DNA of 64,000 bases, taken from NCBI RefSeq assembly GCF_933775445.1, contig NC_065877.1:21514001-21578000 (forward strand). Direction: 5' to 3'. The position numbers and the translations under genes were made by a program. The stretch is from Argentina anserina. Lineage: Eukaryota; Streptophyta; Magnoliopsida; Rosales; Rosaceae. A model generated the notes under the pieces. It saw nothing but the letters and a program-made list of their open reading frames with translations. It ran no database searches and was not told the DNA's origin. Of this stretch, positions 35,367 to 47,457 are shown in pieces; within the stretch, counting starts at the first letter, position 1, and each line of letters opens with the position of its first letter.

Positions 35367-36513
35367 TTACGCTGCGACGGAGCTCGAGTCGTTCCAGAAA
35401 GTATTTCTATCATTTGTTTCGCTGAATGTAGTGGTGATGACGGTGTTGAATGTAGTCATGCTAGTAGCAGTGCCACTGCTCCTTCCTAGCTGTTCATGTG
35501 ACCGTGGTGGCGGTGGAGCTCGAGTGCCTTGCGTTGGTGTTTTTGATCCTTTAGGCGGTGGTGGTGGAGCTCGACTTCTCTGTGTTGGTGTTGGTGATCT
35601 CTTTGGCGGCGGTGGTGGTGGAGCTCGAGTCCTATGTATTGGTGTTGGTGCTGGCTTTGGTGATGGTGGAGGAGATGGAGTACTCTTTGAGAGGATTTGT
35701 TTGCTCTGGCCATCGGTTGTTTGTGGCGACGGTAAGTTGGTGTTTCGACTCATCTTCGAGTCAGAACTCGCGGCAGCGGCACCGTACGTATCATGGTGAG
35801 GTGAGGGAGACACGGAAGGGGATGGTGGCGGGCTTCGAGTTTTCTTTCCATAATTACTGTAAAAGGTGATAAACGCAGCTAACTCGTCTCCAGGTCTCAC
35901 TGTGGAATAAGAAAATGTGCGGATCAATTAGTTGCTGATTTTACGTACTAGCTAGCTAGCTCGGAGTGTCTTTCAATTAACTCGAATCCCTTATAAACTG
36001 CATAGCACTTTAAATATAGCCAAGTCAATTGGTTATAGTACTACGTATCATGCATGTTTAGATATCAAATGTTTACGAATCCATAATATTTCATGATATA
36101 AACTCGGTCAATTACCCAGTTCAACTACATATCTATGTATATTAATTAACACTACCAAAACGAAACAAAGCTAAAGCTGCTAAACTGAGCTGGTTTACTT
36201 GAGCCTCAAAATCGGTTCTACCAAGTTATATCTGCTAGGACGTACACGGTAAACATCAGACCGATAACTAACGCTTAATGATCCAACCTTGTTGATATGA
36301 AATTGAAAAATCAAAGTTTAAACTACTAGCTGATTATATAGTAAAGTGAGGTTGTATAAACTAGGTTAAAGCACGTACGAAAAATCATTCTGATCATGAT
36401 ATTGGGTAAGATCTTCACCAGATAAGTTCATTACCTGATAACACTCTTGCATAAGCTGGTACAGCAAGAAGAAGAAAGAATGAAACAACAAAGACGTAGT
36501 GAAGAGGTTTCAT
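35367..36513 (-). CDS. Secreted proline-rich protein with repeated PPPP-K-TPTQ motifs
   Basis: Two exons (36513-36435 and 35899-35367) joined by a phase-1 GT-AG intron give 203 aa. Exon 1 encodes a clear signal peptide (MKPLHYVFVV, then SFFLLLAVPAYA). The mature part begins near RVLSVRPGDEL and is basic and Pro/Ser/Thr-rich. It carries four related units: HRTRAPPPPPPKRSPTPTQ, RSRAPPPPPKGSKTPTQ, a shorter GTRAPPPPRS and an upstream SPPPSPKPAPTP. Arg before each unit could serve as a processing site. The layout matches the neighbours at 45473-46047 and 47364-47457. It could be a multi-copy peptide precursor, or a cell-wall hydroxyproline-rich protein. I do not recognise the family. Confidence 0.75.
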
Positions 36514-36573
36514 GATCTTAGTCTTTAGCTTCGCTAGGTTTCAAGTTGCTAAGCATTGATGACAGAAGAGTGA

Positions 36574-36581
36574 TATTTATA
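36574..36581 (-). promoter_or_regulatory. TATA box of the proline-rich secreted protein gene
   Basis: TATAAATA on the minus strand, 61 bp before the ATG at 36513. The two neighbouring loci have TATA motifs at nearly the same distance. Confidence 0.6.
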
Positions 36582-36599
36582 GGCATACATATATGTATA

Positions 36600-38520
36600 A
36601 TAATTATTCTCGTAGTGCTTTCGCTGAATTAGGCAAGGGTAGCCATCAGCCAGTCAAGCTGCCACTTTTGTTTCACACACATAATTGCACTTAAGGGTGT
36701 AAATAAATGTGTGTAATTCGAGTTCGTTCTGCTAATTTGTTATCTTAGTCTTCCCCGGAGAATCTAAAAACCGAGACCGAGTTCCAAACCATTTTTCCTC
36801 TTCCATGGTTTTCTTATTTTGGTCAAGCTTGGAGCTGTAGCAATAGGTTGACGATTCTTCGAGCTTTATGAAGAAAACAAAATTGAAATAGCACACATTT
36901 TCTGATCAATTCTCACATGCATGCGACAAAACATTATAGAAAACATGTTTCTATTAAGCCATATATTAAGGAATGGATCGATCAACCCTAGTATGGAGCC
37001 GATTAGTTGTTTTAGTAGAAAAATTAGACTTCCAAATGAGTTTTCTGGTCCATTACTTCTAAATGAGTTGGTACAGTATTTGTGGAACCTTATGGAGCTA
37101 GAGTAATTTAGATAGTAATGAATTAGGTCCGTACGTAGCCCCGAACTGCTGCGCAGAATTTTAAGAATATGGTGATGCTTTAGTATTCAAGTTCTAATCC
37201 TGACATCCGGAGTTCAATTCGACACAGTTAAGGAAGGAAATGATTCTGCTAATATCAAAATATTATGTTAAAAAGCAAAACACCAGCATCCGAAAACAAA
37301 TTGCCAAGCCAAACCAAATCCATATTCATGTCAATCATGTACGGCCTAGGTAGCTACTTAAAAGTTCTAAGCTAATAATACATGCATTAGTCTCTCTATT
37401 ACGTATCCTTGACTCCAAAATCATTAGTTAATTAACAGACATGGGCAGAAACATAATGATATATGGAATTATGGATTGACTCGATCTATCGATCTTTCGT
37501 GGCATCACGCAAGTCTTCAGACCCCTTTTGAATAGGAGTCTTGCGAAGTTGCGAGTGGAACTTGATCCGAACAACCTCACTTTCCGTATCCGGCTTCAAA
37601 GTTTTTCTTTAGCCACATGGTTTTAACACAAATTGCATGTAGTAACAAAGAAACGGATTCAATGCACCCACGTGTTCGCACACCAGCATATTTGTACACG
37701 TGGATCAGTTTTTTAACTTGCGCGTTAGTTGCTTGTTGGAGATCTGTGGGTTTTACTTTAGATTTAGAAATGGCAAAGATAAGGGTCGCGCGAAGACCTG
37801 GATTCTCTGATCTGATCCCCTCGAACCTCATAGTTTCTCACTTTCACCCAACACCTCCATCAACAGACAATAATCATCTTGTTTTCACAACCCAGAACTG
37901 TAGACGGTGACCCGATGGTATCGCCGTTGTGTCAGCGCATGGTTCCATTCGACGTGCATCTCCATCGGCGACATCCCTATGATTTTGGTGTCTCCATTAG
38001 TTGATTCTGAGAGAGAATCAACGGCCTAAAATTCGGCAGCTTCGCTGGTCCTTTAACCTTGGTGCTTGCGTTTACCACCGCACCATGGATGCCAAAACCT
38101 TCCCTCTGTTGACATCATCGATTTCTTCCATACTTTGTCTCTGAATTGAATTCAAAGATGATTTCTTTGTTCGTCGAGTTTGAATCTGAAACTGGGTTTC
38201 TCTACTGAAATAGTAACAAACAGAAATTCTCTTCTCTACACTTGAACTTGAACGTACTCGAGAGTCGAGATTACGATAAGCGTTCTATATATGATAAACA
38301 TCTTGATTGTGGATAAGTTTAGACATTGATAAAACGGACATTGTTTCTTCAACATATTTTCGATACATATCTCCGAGTTATTGAAAGGTTGTTGCTTTTT
38401 TTTAGGAGTTTACTAAGTCGTATTTATGTTATATTGTTTATTTTCAAAGTTCTCAACAGTTATTGCTTGTCGAATCCCAAGTCGGTCCATCTGAAAACCA
38501 CAGCTGCTAAAACCTTATTG
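36600..38520. other. Intergenic, no gene supported
   Basis: Scattered short frames only. The interval ends at the copia target site AAACT (38523-38527). Confidence 0.4.
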
Positions 38521-38527
38521 CGAAACT

Positions 38528-38711
38528 TGTTCCGGGAGAATTATTATTCTACCCTTGTGTGTATCTTAGCCTAATAGGTTTCCTGTTAGGAGATATATTA
38601 GCATCTCCGTAATAGATTAGGACTCCGAATCCTACGAGATTGTGGTTTTGTAATGCCTATATATAGGCCCCCATATCATTCAATAATACACAATTATTTC
38701 ATCCTGAAACA
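38528..38711 (+). repeat. Copia 5' LTR
   Basis: TGTTCC...GAAACA, 184 bp, with a TATATATAGGCC core promoter-like word near 38658. Confidence 0.93.
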
Positions 38712-41700
38712 CGTTATCAGCACGTTGCCCTAAAACCCTGAATTTTTAGAGCCCTAGAAATTTTTTCTCTTCTCCACCGCCGGCCGCCGTCGTCTCCGGC
38801 CTCCGACATCTTCCCGTCGGCGTTCCTCGTCGACGCAGCCCCGCAACGCAGCTCCTACAGCCCCGCTGCCTCTGCACGCAGGCACGCAGCCCCGCTGCCC
38901 CTGCAACACCCCTGCACGCAGCCCTGCATGCTGCCCTGCTGTCCCTGCAGCCCCTGCACGCAGCCCCCGCAACCCCTGCACGCAGCCACCGCAGCCCCGC
39001 ATGGTCTATTCCGCATTCGTTCTGCAAAAATATCTTTTTGCCCCGCAAGACCCTGCATCAAAGGATTCAAAATTGTTCTTCCCGCATATCTACGCAAGAA
39101 ACGCGAACTGCACAAACAAATTTTTAGCTCAAGAGAAGCTACTCCCGTCTTTTCTACCCTTTTGGGCATATGGCCTGCCGAGCACAATAGCCCTTTGGGC
39201 TTCATACTATATTTTCTTTTCCTTTTCCTTTTTCCTATTTCATTATTTAAATGTTCATTGGCACGTTTTTATTTCTAACGATATTTCACGTGCTCATATA
39301 GATAAAATCATTGCTCGTCGTGCTATGGTGATAACATTCATGCCGAGATGGACGATACTTTTGTCATCTACATACGATTTCGATCGTATCCTCCCAAGAT
39401 TTTTATGTCATCGGATAAGGATCGAAAAGGAATTCATCAAGCAACTTCATGCATGACGATCGATTTGCAGAGAAATTTACTTATATGCGGTCTATTTGGC
39501 AGACCAACAAGTATGTTTTTCTTAAAGTTGCTGCTTTTGAACATATATATATAAATTATCGGGTGCTATTAGCCTTTTTCATGTCTTCTTTTCCGGCCTT
39601 TCTTATAACGCCGATGAGACCAAAAAGGGATATGATTCTCCTTTTGGTTGACGTTTTTCGTGTGACGGTCCTGGGGGAGTCACGTTATTATTTAAAGGGA
39701 AAAAATCGATTTCGTGTAGTTGTCTGAGTACACCGCTGTTTTGGGTGCGATCATGAGAATCGCCGATATGCATTGATTATTTTGTGACCATATACATCAC
39801 AACCCTTCTAATTTCGGTTACATACTTGAATATTTCGATTATTCGAAACCTATACAACCCTCGTTTCTCATGGATGCGTCGCCATCGCGACTGTTATTTG
39901 AATGTTTGAGTTTTCTTAAACTCATGTCTATAAACGATAATCCCAAGGTCTACGTACTCATTTATTTGAGTTAATTCAATACTCTGAAGCAGCACTATTT
40001 GCTGACAAAAGATCCCAAAAATAATGAATTATATGGGACACACTTCAAGTGATTTAATAAACGTCTATGACGTTGTATTATCAGAGTTGACCTTGATGCA
40101 TACTGCACATCCAAGAAACGCATGCCATTTTTGGAACCTGTATCTATTTCTTGAGGGAATTTTGGAGATGGAAAAGTAACATTCTTCCATTCTCAAGTAA
40201 GCAAACATTTTGAGCCTCAGGCTAAGGCTCCGCCCGATCCGATATGCAAGATTTTGTTGCTACGGACTTTTGATTAGTCAATCTATTTTGACTATGTCTT
40301 CTGCTTACTATTTTTCAAGTATGACGTTGGCATTGCCATGTTTCTTGCTCGACTTTAGCTTAAGTCGTCTATTGGAATTGGAAGTTTGGTTGTGTTGTAT
40401 TAAATATTGGCATATTCAATAAAATTTCTTGTTTACAAGATGGACTCGTGAGAATTTTATTTGCCTTGGCTTAGCATGCATGGTCAACGTTTGCAACTCA
40501 CGTGGTTTTTAAATTGGCCGCTTTTTTGTTACATGGGACCCCAATAGCACTACATTGTGATTTTGGACCTTCAAATTTGGAAAACGGATCTCGGAACGTC
40601 AAAATTGACGTCGTTTTTCCCGATTACTGTTCCGGCGTTTCCGGAACGTTTTCCGGCGTTTTACCGGCGTATTCGCCACCTTCCGGCCATATTCCGGCGT
40701 TTCCGGAACCGCCACCCGGTTCCTACCAGCGTCCCCTGTCGGACCTGAAGTTCTAGCCTCCATACCGGTCAGTTTCCGGCCGCCGCCGGCCGGTTTTCCG
40801 GCAATCGGTGCCGCCGGTTTCCGGCGAGTTTTTCAGACAATTTTTTCGTCGTTTCTCGTCATTTTTCCGGCCTATTTTCAGCAGTTTTTACTGCCACATT
40901 TTCCCAGTCCAAATTTCACCCGGTTTTGAGTTATTTTGACATGGTTTTCCGGTTAATTTTCTGGTTTTCTCCAAGGCGTTTCATAGCTCAAACGATTTTA
41001 TTATTATTGGTGACCACCCGCAACAATTGCATGGTCTTTACCACCCAAATTGTTTGGTATTCAACTGCTCTAATACCATGTTTTTCCAACTCTTAAGTTG
41101 AAGAATGTAGTTCTATTGTCATGTGATACACTCGATGGGATTGCATATTTGTTTCAATCCCCCCTCTTACAATATCCTACGGCGTATTGTCTAGAGAAGT
41201 TCACCGCGTCGTTGACTGTCTTAATCTTCATTTTGAGAATGTCCCGCCGTGAAATCGAGTGTGTTGCTAATTGCGTAACCACCCACACTGTCCTACGGCG
41301 CAGGTAGTTGTTTTACGGATCTCGTGCGGAGATTGTGTTTTATATCTTCGTGCCTTGCTAAGTTTTAAAGACCATACATGCCAATGATGGATTTTCATCT
41401 TGATATTTGTGTTAAGAATGAAGAGGAATAAATCTGTCAGATTTGATTGACAATAGCTTTTTCAAGCTTAGACAGTAGCTTTGTTAGCCTGCAGACATAG
41501 CTTTGCTTGTCTGCAGCAGTAGCTATAAGTAACTCAAGATTCTTTGAATCATGGGTTCGGTTTTGCTGTCTCCTCGGTTTTGACATGATCGTTTTTTGGT
41601 CATTTTAAACAAGATATGATGATTCGAGTTCTTTGAAATTCACATTATCATCTATTTTTCATGTTCACGAAGCGATTGGAGGACCACCTCACCCGTGCTC

Positions 41701-41879
41701 CACACGGTGAGGCCGAGCCTGCCCTTCTCGGTGGCTCCATGGCATTTAGGCCATCGGTGGCAGCATCCCATCCTTCACAAGAGCTTGTGATGCCTCCCGT
41801 GTTTTGTAATGCCTCCATGGCAATCTCTGATGCCCATCGCTCATTTTGCAAAGCTTGTTCTTTTGCTAGATTTCAAGGA

Positions 41880-43520
41880 AGTCCTTATTTGGTAAGGCTC
41901 CAACCGAGAACATTCGATTCTTACAAAGTATTTAAGGTGACATTAGTGGACCCTATCCAACCGAATACATACATTTTTCGGTATTTTTATGGTATAGGTT
42001 AAGAGCATCGACACGTTGGTCACACGTCGCTTTGCTATCCACAAGAAACGCTGTATTTGCTAAAGTTTTTAGCTATGATCATCATACTAAGGGCTCACCA
42101 CCCTTCCTATCCTCTCAAATATATTCGATTGGATACCGTTGGAGAGTTCACCTCCACGACTTTGATGATTTCGTTTTGCATATCTACTGGGATCGTCGTT
42201 GAACATATTATTCCTCATGTTCATTCATTGCACGATCTAGCAGAGCTCGGACTTGGTTATGGGTACTAACCTGCCGATTTTTGCATGGGGATATGTAAAG
42301 ATGTTGCATGCAGCGACACTTATTTGTTTCAGACCCACAACTTGCCCAGCGTTTAGTGCGTACCAGATGGTTACTGGATACGATCCCAACGTTCTTTTCA
42401 TTAAACGCCTATTTGGTTAAAGTTGTTTATGTGCCTCTATTGTAGTTATCTCAATGGGTCTACTTGAAACGATTAAGTATTCTGGTTGGTTATGATTTAT
42501 GAATCACCAACACTTATCCGCTATTTCCAATCTACAGCTGTTGATCTCTATCCTGCGATATTAGCAGACGGTCACTTTGATGAGACATACTTCCCATCGT
42601 TAGGGGGAGATATGGAATGCTCCCATTCCGGTTTTAACGCCAGGAATTGACGTGGTGTGGCACTATGTCTCATTAAGATCCCGCACTACTCAAAGTGAGC
42701 AAATGTGCAACGCATTATCTACCTCCAGAAAGTCAAAGATTTGATGCTCAATGACTTTAATGATATTGCAAAAGTGACGAGATCGCACATAAATGCTGTG
42801 ATATGCCGGTAAGGTTGGAACTCTCAGAATATGAGAGAATTTCATATGACCTGGTCCTAACACCGTTGGCACCATCCCTGATAGTGGGAAGGAAGCCGGC
42901 GATGACACCATCGTACGCTATGGTGTTGTCGGCGCCCGTGGTATTGCACCACAAAACAAGGGCGGAAAACGCAAAGATGGACTAGTAAGGGTCATAGCTT
43001 CGGTCTTGGCTCCTACCTAGATGAGCGGGAGACCATTATTCTCTGGAATCAAAACCAGAAAGAAGCGAGATGCGTAGGCACAAGTATTTCGCCCATCATC
43101 AAGAGATATTCTCTAAACATGTGTATCAACTAAGTTTCTGTAAGACGCTACAGACTCCCTTTGTTGATGTTAGAGAAGAATAGAAATCTCACAAATTGAT
43201 CATATACAGCGCGCGCGCGTGTTTAATGGATTGAGCTCCCATAATTGATGATGTATTCGCTTATGCTCTTATTCCGTTGTAAAGTATCAATGATGAGCAA
43301 CTTGACCGAAGTGGAAAGAATCAATACAGCCTGAACTAGACTTGTTATGTTGATCGTTGTTCGTAAGTGTAATGAGAAAGATGAAGTTATGCGATATATG
43401 CAGGACTTATGACACAAACATTGTCTCATTATCCTAGTATTGACTACGATGAGTTATATTCTCTCGTTATGGACATAATTGCTTTCCGCTACTTGATCAG
43501 TAGTAGTGTCCATGAAAACT
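41880..43520 (+). pseudogene. Copia integrase and reverse-transcriptase remnants
   Basis: Fragments in shifting frames match copia pol. IRLDTVGEFTS followed by IVVEHIIPHVHS (about 42120-42235) corresponds to the integrase IR(L/M)DN.GEFTS...VEH motif. DGHFDETYFPSLGGD (about 42565-42610) matches the segment between integrase and reverse transcriptase. A Leu-Glu/Tyr-Leu linker and later pieces are too broken to align. The capsid region is not recognisable. The copy cannot encode a working polyprotein. Confidence 0.75.
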
Positions 43521-44846
43521 GATTTGCAGCATATGATAGTGGTCATAGAATATCTGTAAAGGGATCTTGACGCAGATATGAGAGTGCCCGAGGGACTTTA
43601 AATGCCTCCAGACCACGGAGAGCTTATGTAATCATATTACGACGTTCGAGAGAACGTAGTACAATCGGTTGCAAGAACTCATACCCATATGTGTTCATAT
43701 GAAAGCTAATTCTTGATTCTCTATTCCGTCTAAGTATAGATGATGAAGAGATTCAATGAGCAATAGATTCATATATGTAAGTGTTGTTGGGACACTATTG
43801 CTTTCATTATGACATGATTAACTATGCGCCTATGCATCGTCATTGGACTTGCATTGCTTATTTGACATGGGTTTAGTTCTACACTTAGTGAACCAACACA
43901 AATCCTTTCCACACCAACGCCGCCAGAAGCTCCAGCAACATCAACGTACGCCTTGGTGTAGTAGTCGACACTGGTAGCGTAGAGGATGCGTATGGTTCCG
44001 TCTCAGACCAAAATCAGTCCTTCATTGGTCAATTCCCCCATTCTTTTTGCGAAAGACATTGAATGTGAGAAATCAGAATCTGTCCAGTTTCGTAGGTCAA
44101 CTTCAACGAGACCTACAAGACAGCTCGCTTAATGAAATATGGTGAAATTGGTACCGTTGGAAAGGTTTATGTGTCTACTTTCTAGGAAAACCAACCATTT
44201 TTTCATAACTATCATATTGAGTGAGTTATGGCCGTTTTAGCAAAGTAGGACAGTTCTGTCCGGAAATTTGCAAGTCAGTCAACTTCGACAGAGCATTGTG
44301 AACTGCTCCGATCAGATTAGGTTGTGAACCTTATGTCACTGGAAATCCACTGGTGTCTAATTTTCTGAACATTTTACGGTTTGCTGATACCTATTTTGAC
44401 GAAGAAGTTATGGCCGTTTAAGTGAGTGAATGTCATTCTACCCGAGAATCTGATTTTCATTGCAAACTCTTGTTTTGAGTTGTTATGCAATCTTGTTTCC
44501 TAAGATCTAAGTTTGGCTAAGTATAGCATGTATGATCTAAGGATGTGTGGCTAGATTAATGATTAATCATTGGCCCAAGACTACGTTTGAGAAGCATGTA
44601 ATGAACGTTGTATACGTTGTTCTTTGTACTCCATGATTATGGCACTAGTGAGGGGGAGTTGTTTCGTAGACTTCAGGAGGAGTCTACCTCACAAGATGCT
44701 ATCAAATGTAAACGGTGCGTTGTGCTCTTTTTCCCTTCGATCAAGCTTTTGTTTTTACCCAAGAGGTTTTTATTTTACTTGACAAGGTTTTTACTGAGGT
44801 AACGATGTGTGCACCATGCAACCTAGGCATGCGACACAAGGGGGAG

Positions 44847-45030
44847 TGTTCCGGGAGAATTATTATTCTACCCTTGTGTGTGTCTTAGCCTAATAGGTTT
44901 CCTGTTATGAGATAGATTAGCATCTCCGTAATAGATTAGGACTCCGAATCCTACATGATTGTGATTTTGTAATGTCTATATATAGGCCCACATATCATTC
45001 AATAATACACAATTATTTCATCCTGAAACA
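44847..45030 (+). repeat. Copia 3' LTR
   Basis: Same ends and length as the 5' LTR, preceded by ACACAAGGGGGAG and followed by the target duplication AAACT. Confidence 0.93.
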
Positions 45031-45472
45031 AAACTCAGATTTTATATCTTTCAATTATTTGTGTAACCTTATGTTCGTTAGTTAGTTAGTTTAACTTGGT
45101 ATATCTCAGTCATGGAACAAACAGACCTCCAAATATGATACTCGAGTCGTCTGACCATCACTTAATGACCCATTTCTTCTAATATTAAGAAAATTATATA
45201 GAATACGACATCTGTATTTCTTGTACAAAACATAGGTGAAAAGCATAGGGCAATTTATATGTAGAAGGCCAAACCCATATATTGTTACATGCTAGACGTA
45301 CGGCAGCAGCTAGTTTACACAAAATTAAACATACAACAGGTACTAATTTGGTATTCAATCAGGATACCACACACAATTATCTATAAATTGAAAAGAGCTT
45401 AGGTAACTTATTTTGGCCGTCACTTATAACAACCGCATTGAAATTTGGATGCGACACATACTTACTTTAGCG

Positions 45473-45774
45473 TCAAATATATTCATCACCCACATTCGTA
45501 CTACTTTCATATCCGCCAATCTTAGAAATGATCCATGACCAAAAAGAAGAGATCTTCGGGGTCCCAGGTTTCGGCCCTTCACTAGGAGGCGGTCTTTCGT
45601 AAGGATCGTCGGAATGTTGATTACCAAGGTTCATCCAACAATTGTTGCCGACGACTTTCTGTAGTAATGATTCTTCTGTCACTGAAGTATAAACATACAG
45701 ATCGATTTGATTACTATCTTTGATCAATACGCAAGTTTAATTTGTCGCGCAGAATAAAAAGAAAGAAGAGCCAA

Positions 45775-45820
<46 letters not shown>

Positions 45821-46047
45821 TAATAGAAACAGCACTCGATTGCAACCAGTAATATATTCAATTATTCATATGCATGCATGCATGCATGCATAGAACTGAT
45901 GGAAGGGTATTTACCTGTTAGGCTTGAAATAACCTGTTCCCAGTTTCCTGTTAGAGGCCTTGCTTGAGCAACACTAGTGGAGTAGCTCCCCAGGATTGCA
46001 GACACAACAATAAGAAGGCAGAGGCAGCTCGTGAATGAAGAAGTCAT
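45473..46047 (-). CDS. Small secreted protein, candidate peptide precursor
   Basis: Two exons (46047-45915 and 45681-45473) with a phase-1 intron give 113 aa. The signal peptide is MTSSFTSCLCLLIVVSAILG followed by a Ser/Thr-rich stretch to VAQARPLTG. Exon 2 begins VTEESLLQKVV and contains YERPPPSEGPKPGTPKIS, a Pro/Gly/Ser segment of the kind processed into plant signalling peptides. A 26-residue tail follows. The precursor resembles PIP/CEP-type hormones in plan (signal peptide, variable region, short Pro-rich motif near the C-terminus), but the motif does not match a family I can name. Its exon layout matches the gene at 35367-36513, and RPPPSEGPKPGTP is loosely like the RAPPPPPKGSKTPTQ units there. 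Confidence 0.7.
45779..45820. repeat. (TA)n microsatellite in intron
   Basis: A pure AT dinucleotide run inside the single intron of the small secreted protein gene. A (GCAT)n run (about 45871-45890) lies on its other side near the exon-1 donor. Confidence 0.9.
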
Positions 46048-46099
46048 GTTATTAATCTGTATTCTGTAATAATGATATTCAAGACAAGTGCAATTAAGC

Positions 46100-46107
46100 T
46101 ATTTATA
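46100..46107 (-). promoter_or_regulatory. TATA box of the small secreted protein gene
   Basis: TATAAATA within a TATATATAAATAGC context, about 53 bp before the ATG at 46047. Confidence 0.65.
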
Positions 46108-46496
46108 TATAGACAGCCATGGATCGTAAGCAATTGTTCATTAATCAAATCAACCAATCAAGGCTGTAGATATTATTAATGAGTAATTTTTACAGCTGTG
46201 GATCATGTTTCCAGTTTGGAAAAGTTCTCGATGGGGCATTAGAACATATATGCATATTCCATTATTCCTATTCGTGCATGCTTTACTAGGAATCTATATT
46301 CCTAATTTAATATGCATCTTCTAGAACAAATATTTATATTTTTCATATAATTATCATAGATCAATGTTATATAAAGACCTTAAGTCGTTGCGTTAAAAGC
46401 TTAGACTAATTACTAATAACATATATATAGTAGAACTACCAAAGTTTTGGCACTTTTGCGGTACAATTCAGTTGAAAAAGATTCTTCATAATTACT

Positions 46497-46892
46497 AATA
46501 ACATATGGTGCTAAACCACGGAGTGTGTTGTAGTGGTTTCTGACCACGATAACTCTTTGACCAGGATTTAAACGTGGCATTGGTCAAGAGTTCGATCTTT
46601 GGCAGAGGCATATCACACCTCTTTGTTTCTAAATGGGCCTGAGTTGTGGTATTGAGGACATTACTGTGGCCATGACACCCGGTTTCTGAACATGGATTAG
46701 TCTCATGCCGAAAGAATTACATTCGGCCGTGGGGATACCCTAATGCCTGGTTTCTAGACTGGCTCATCCGTTTCGGTATGCAACGGTGTACTACCGTTGA
46801 GCATTATGGGGTTTTTCTCAGTTTAATTTGTCTTCGGGCCTTAAATAGAAAATATATTAGAACTGGAAATAAAAAAAAAATAACATATGGTG
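46497..46892 (+). mobile_element. tRNA-type SINE with poly(A) tail and 14-bp TSDs
   Basis: The body 46511-46878 ends in an A-run and is flanked by AATAACATATGGTG at 46497-46510 and again at 46879-46892. A B-box-like word (GAGTTCGATCTTT, 46588-46600) lies about 55 bp after an A-box-like word (GTTGTAGTGGTTT, about 46533), as in tRNA-derived SINEs. No frame is coding. The perfect duplication implies a fairly recent LINE-mobilised insertion. Confidence 0.85.
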
Positions 46893-47363
46893 GCATGTAC
46901 ACACCTCTTTGCTTCTCCTACCCTCTTTTTGTTCTTTGACCGTTCCTTTTCCTATCCAGCGTGAGCAGCAAAGCTTCTTTCGGTTCTATTTCAAGCTTCA
47001 CGCCCAGCGTGGTATTGGGTTGACGTTGACCCTCTTCTATGAAGTATTTATTATTATTCACCAAAAAGAAAAAACCAGAGTAAGCTTAAAGGGTTGAGGT
47101 TCTGAACCTAAGTAGCTGCAGGCCGATATTTAAGTTATCGTAATTAATTGGGTCATTAGTTAGCTAGTTTTTCGGATTCATAATATTATTAAAAAAAATA
47201 TTTTATTAGGCAAGTTTAATTCTGGCGCGATAAAAAACTCTATGCAACTGAAAATCAAACTCGCATATTAATGTTGATTTCAATACTACGGATGACTTAG
47301 GACTTGTCATGAGTTCACAAATGAGAGAGAGAGAGATAGAGCTTCATCTCTTAATCTCTTTAC

Positions 47364-47457
47364 CCGCCACTATCAGAGACCTTCCTTGAGCAACACTGAA
47401 AATTGCAAATACAACAATATTAAGGAAGAGACCTCGCATAGCGGAAGAGCTATTCAT
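47364..47457 (-). pseudogene. Orphan signal-peptide exon of a third secreted-protein locus
   Basis: ATG at 47457 opens MNSSSAMRGLFLNIVVFAIF, then SVAQGRSLIVAG, a signal peptide resembling the VAQARPLTG region of the gene at 45473-46047. It ends in phase 1 at a GCGG|GTAAAG donor, as in both neighbours. A TATA-like word (TATAA, about 47512-47516) lies 55 bp upstream. I found no second exon between here and the SINE at 46892, so the gene is probably truncated. A distant or diverged exon cannot be excluded. Confidence 0.55.

Larger units (their letters stand above)
38528..45030 (+). mobile_element. Degenerate Ty1/copia retrotransposon with intact LTR pair
   Basis: The 184-bp LTRs at 38528-38711 and 44847-45030 both start TGTTCCGGGAG and end TCCTGAAACA. 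The flanking duplication AAACT is perfect (38523-38527 and 45031-45035). A CACGTTATCAGCACG leader follows the 5' LTR, and a GGGGGAG polypurine tract precedes the 3' LTR. I count 8 differences between the LTRs (about 4 percent). The interior is full of stops and frameshifts and also holds GC-rich non-coding stretches (38760-39000, 40560-40830). Confidence 0.93.

Noticed and set aside
35359..35799. Plus-strand 146-codon Gly/Val-rich frame
   Set aside because: Antisense of the proline-rich secreted protein exon, which has a signal peptide, a TATA box and consistent splicing.
38746..39205. Minus-strand Cys/Arg/Gly-rich frames
   Set aside because: Produced by GC-rich CGCAGCCC-type repeats inside the copia element; no homology or splice context.
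45779..45820. Replication origin or unusual AT element
   Set aside because: Plain dinucleotide microsatellite in an intron.
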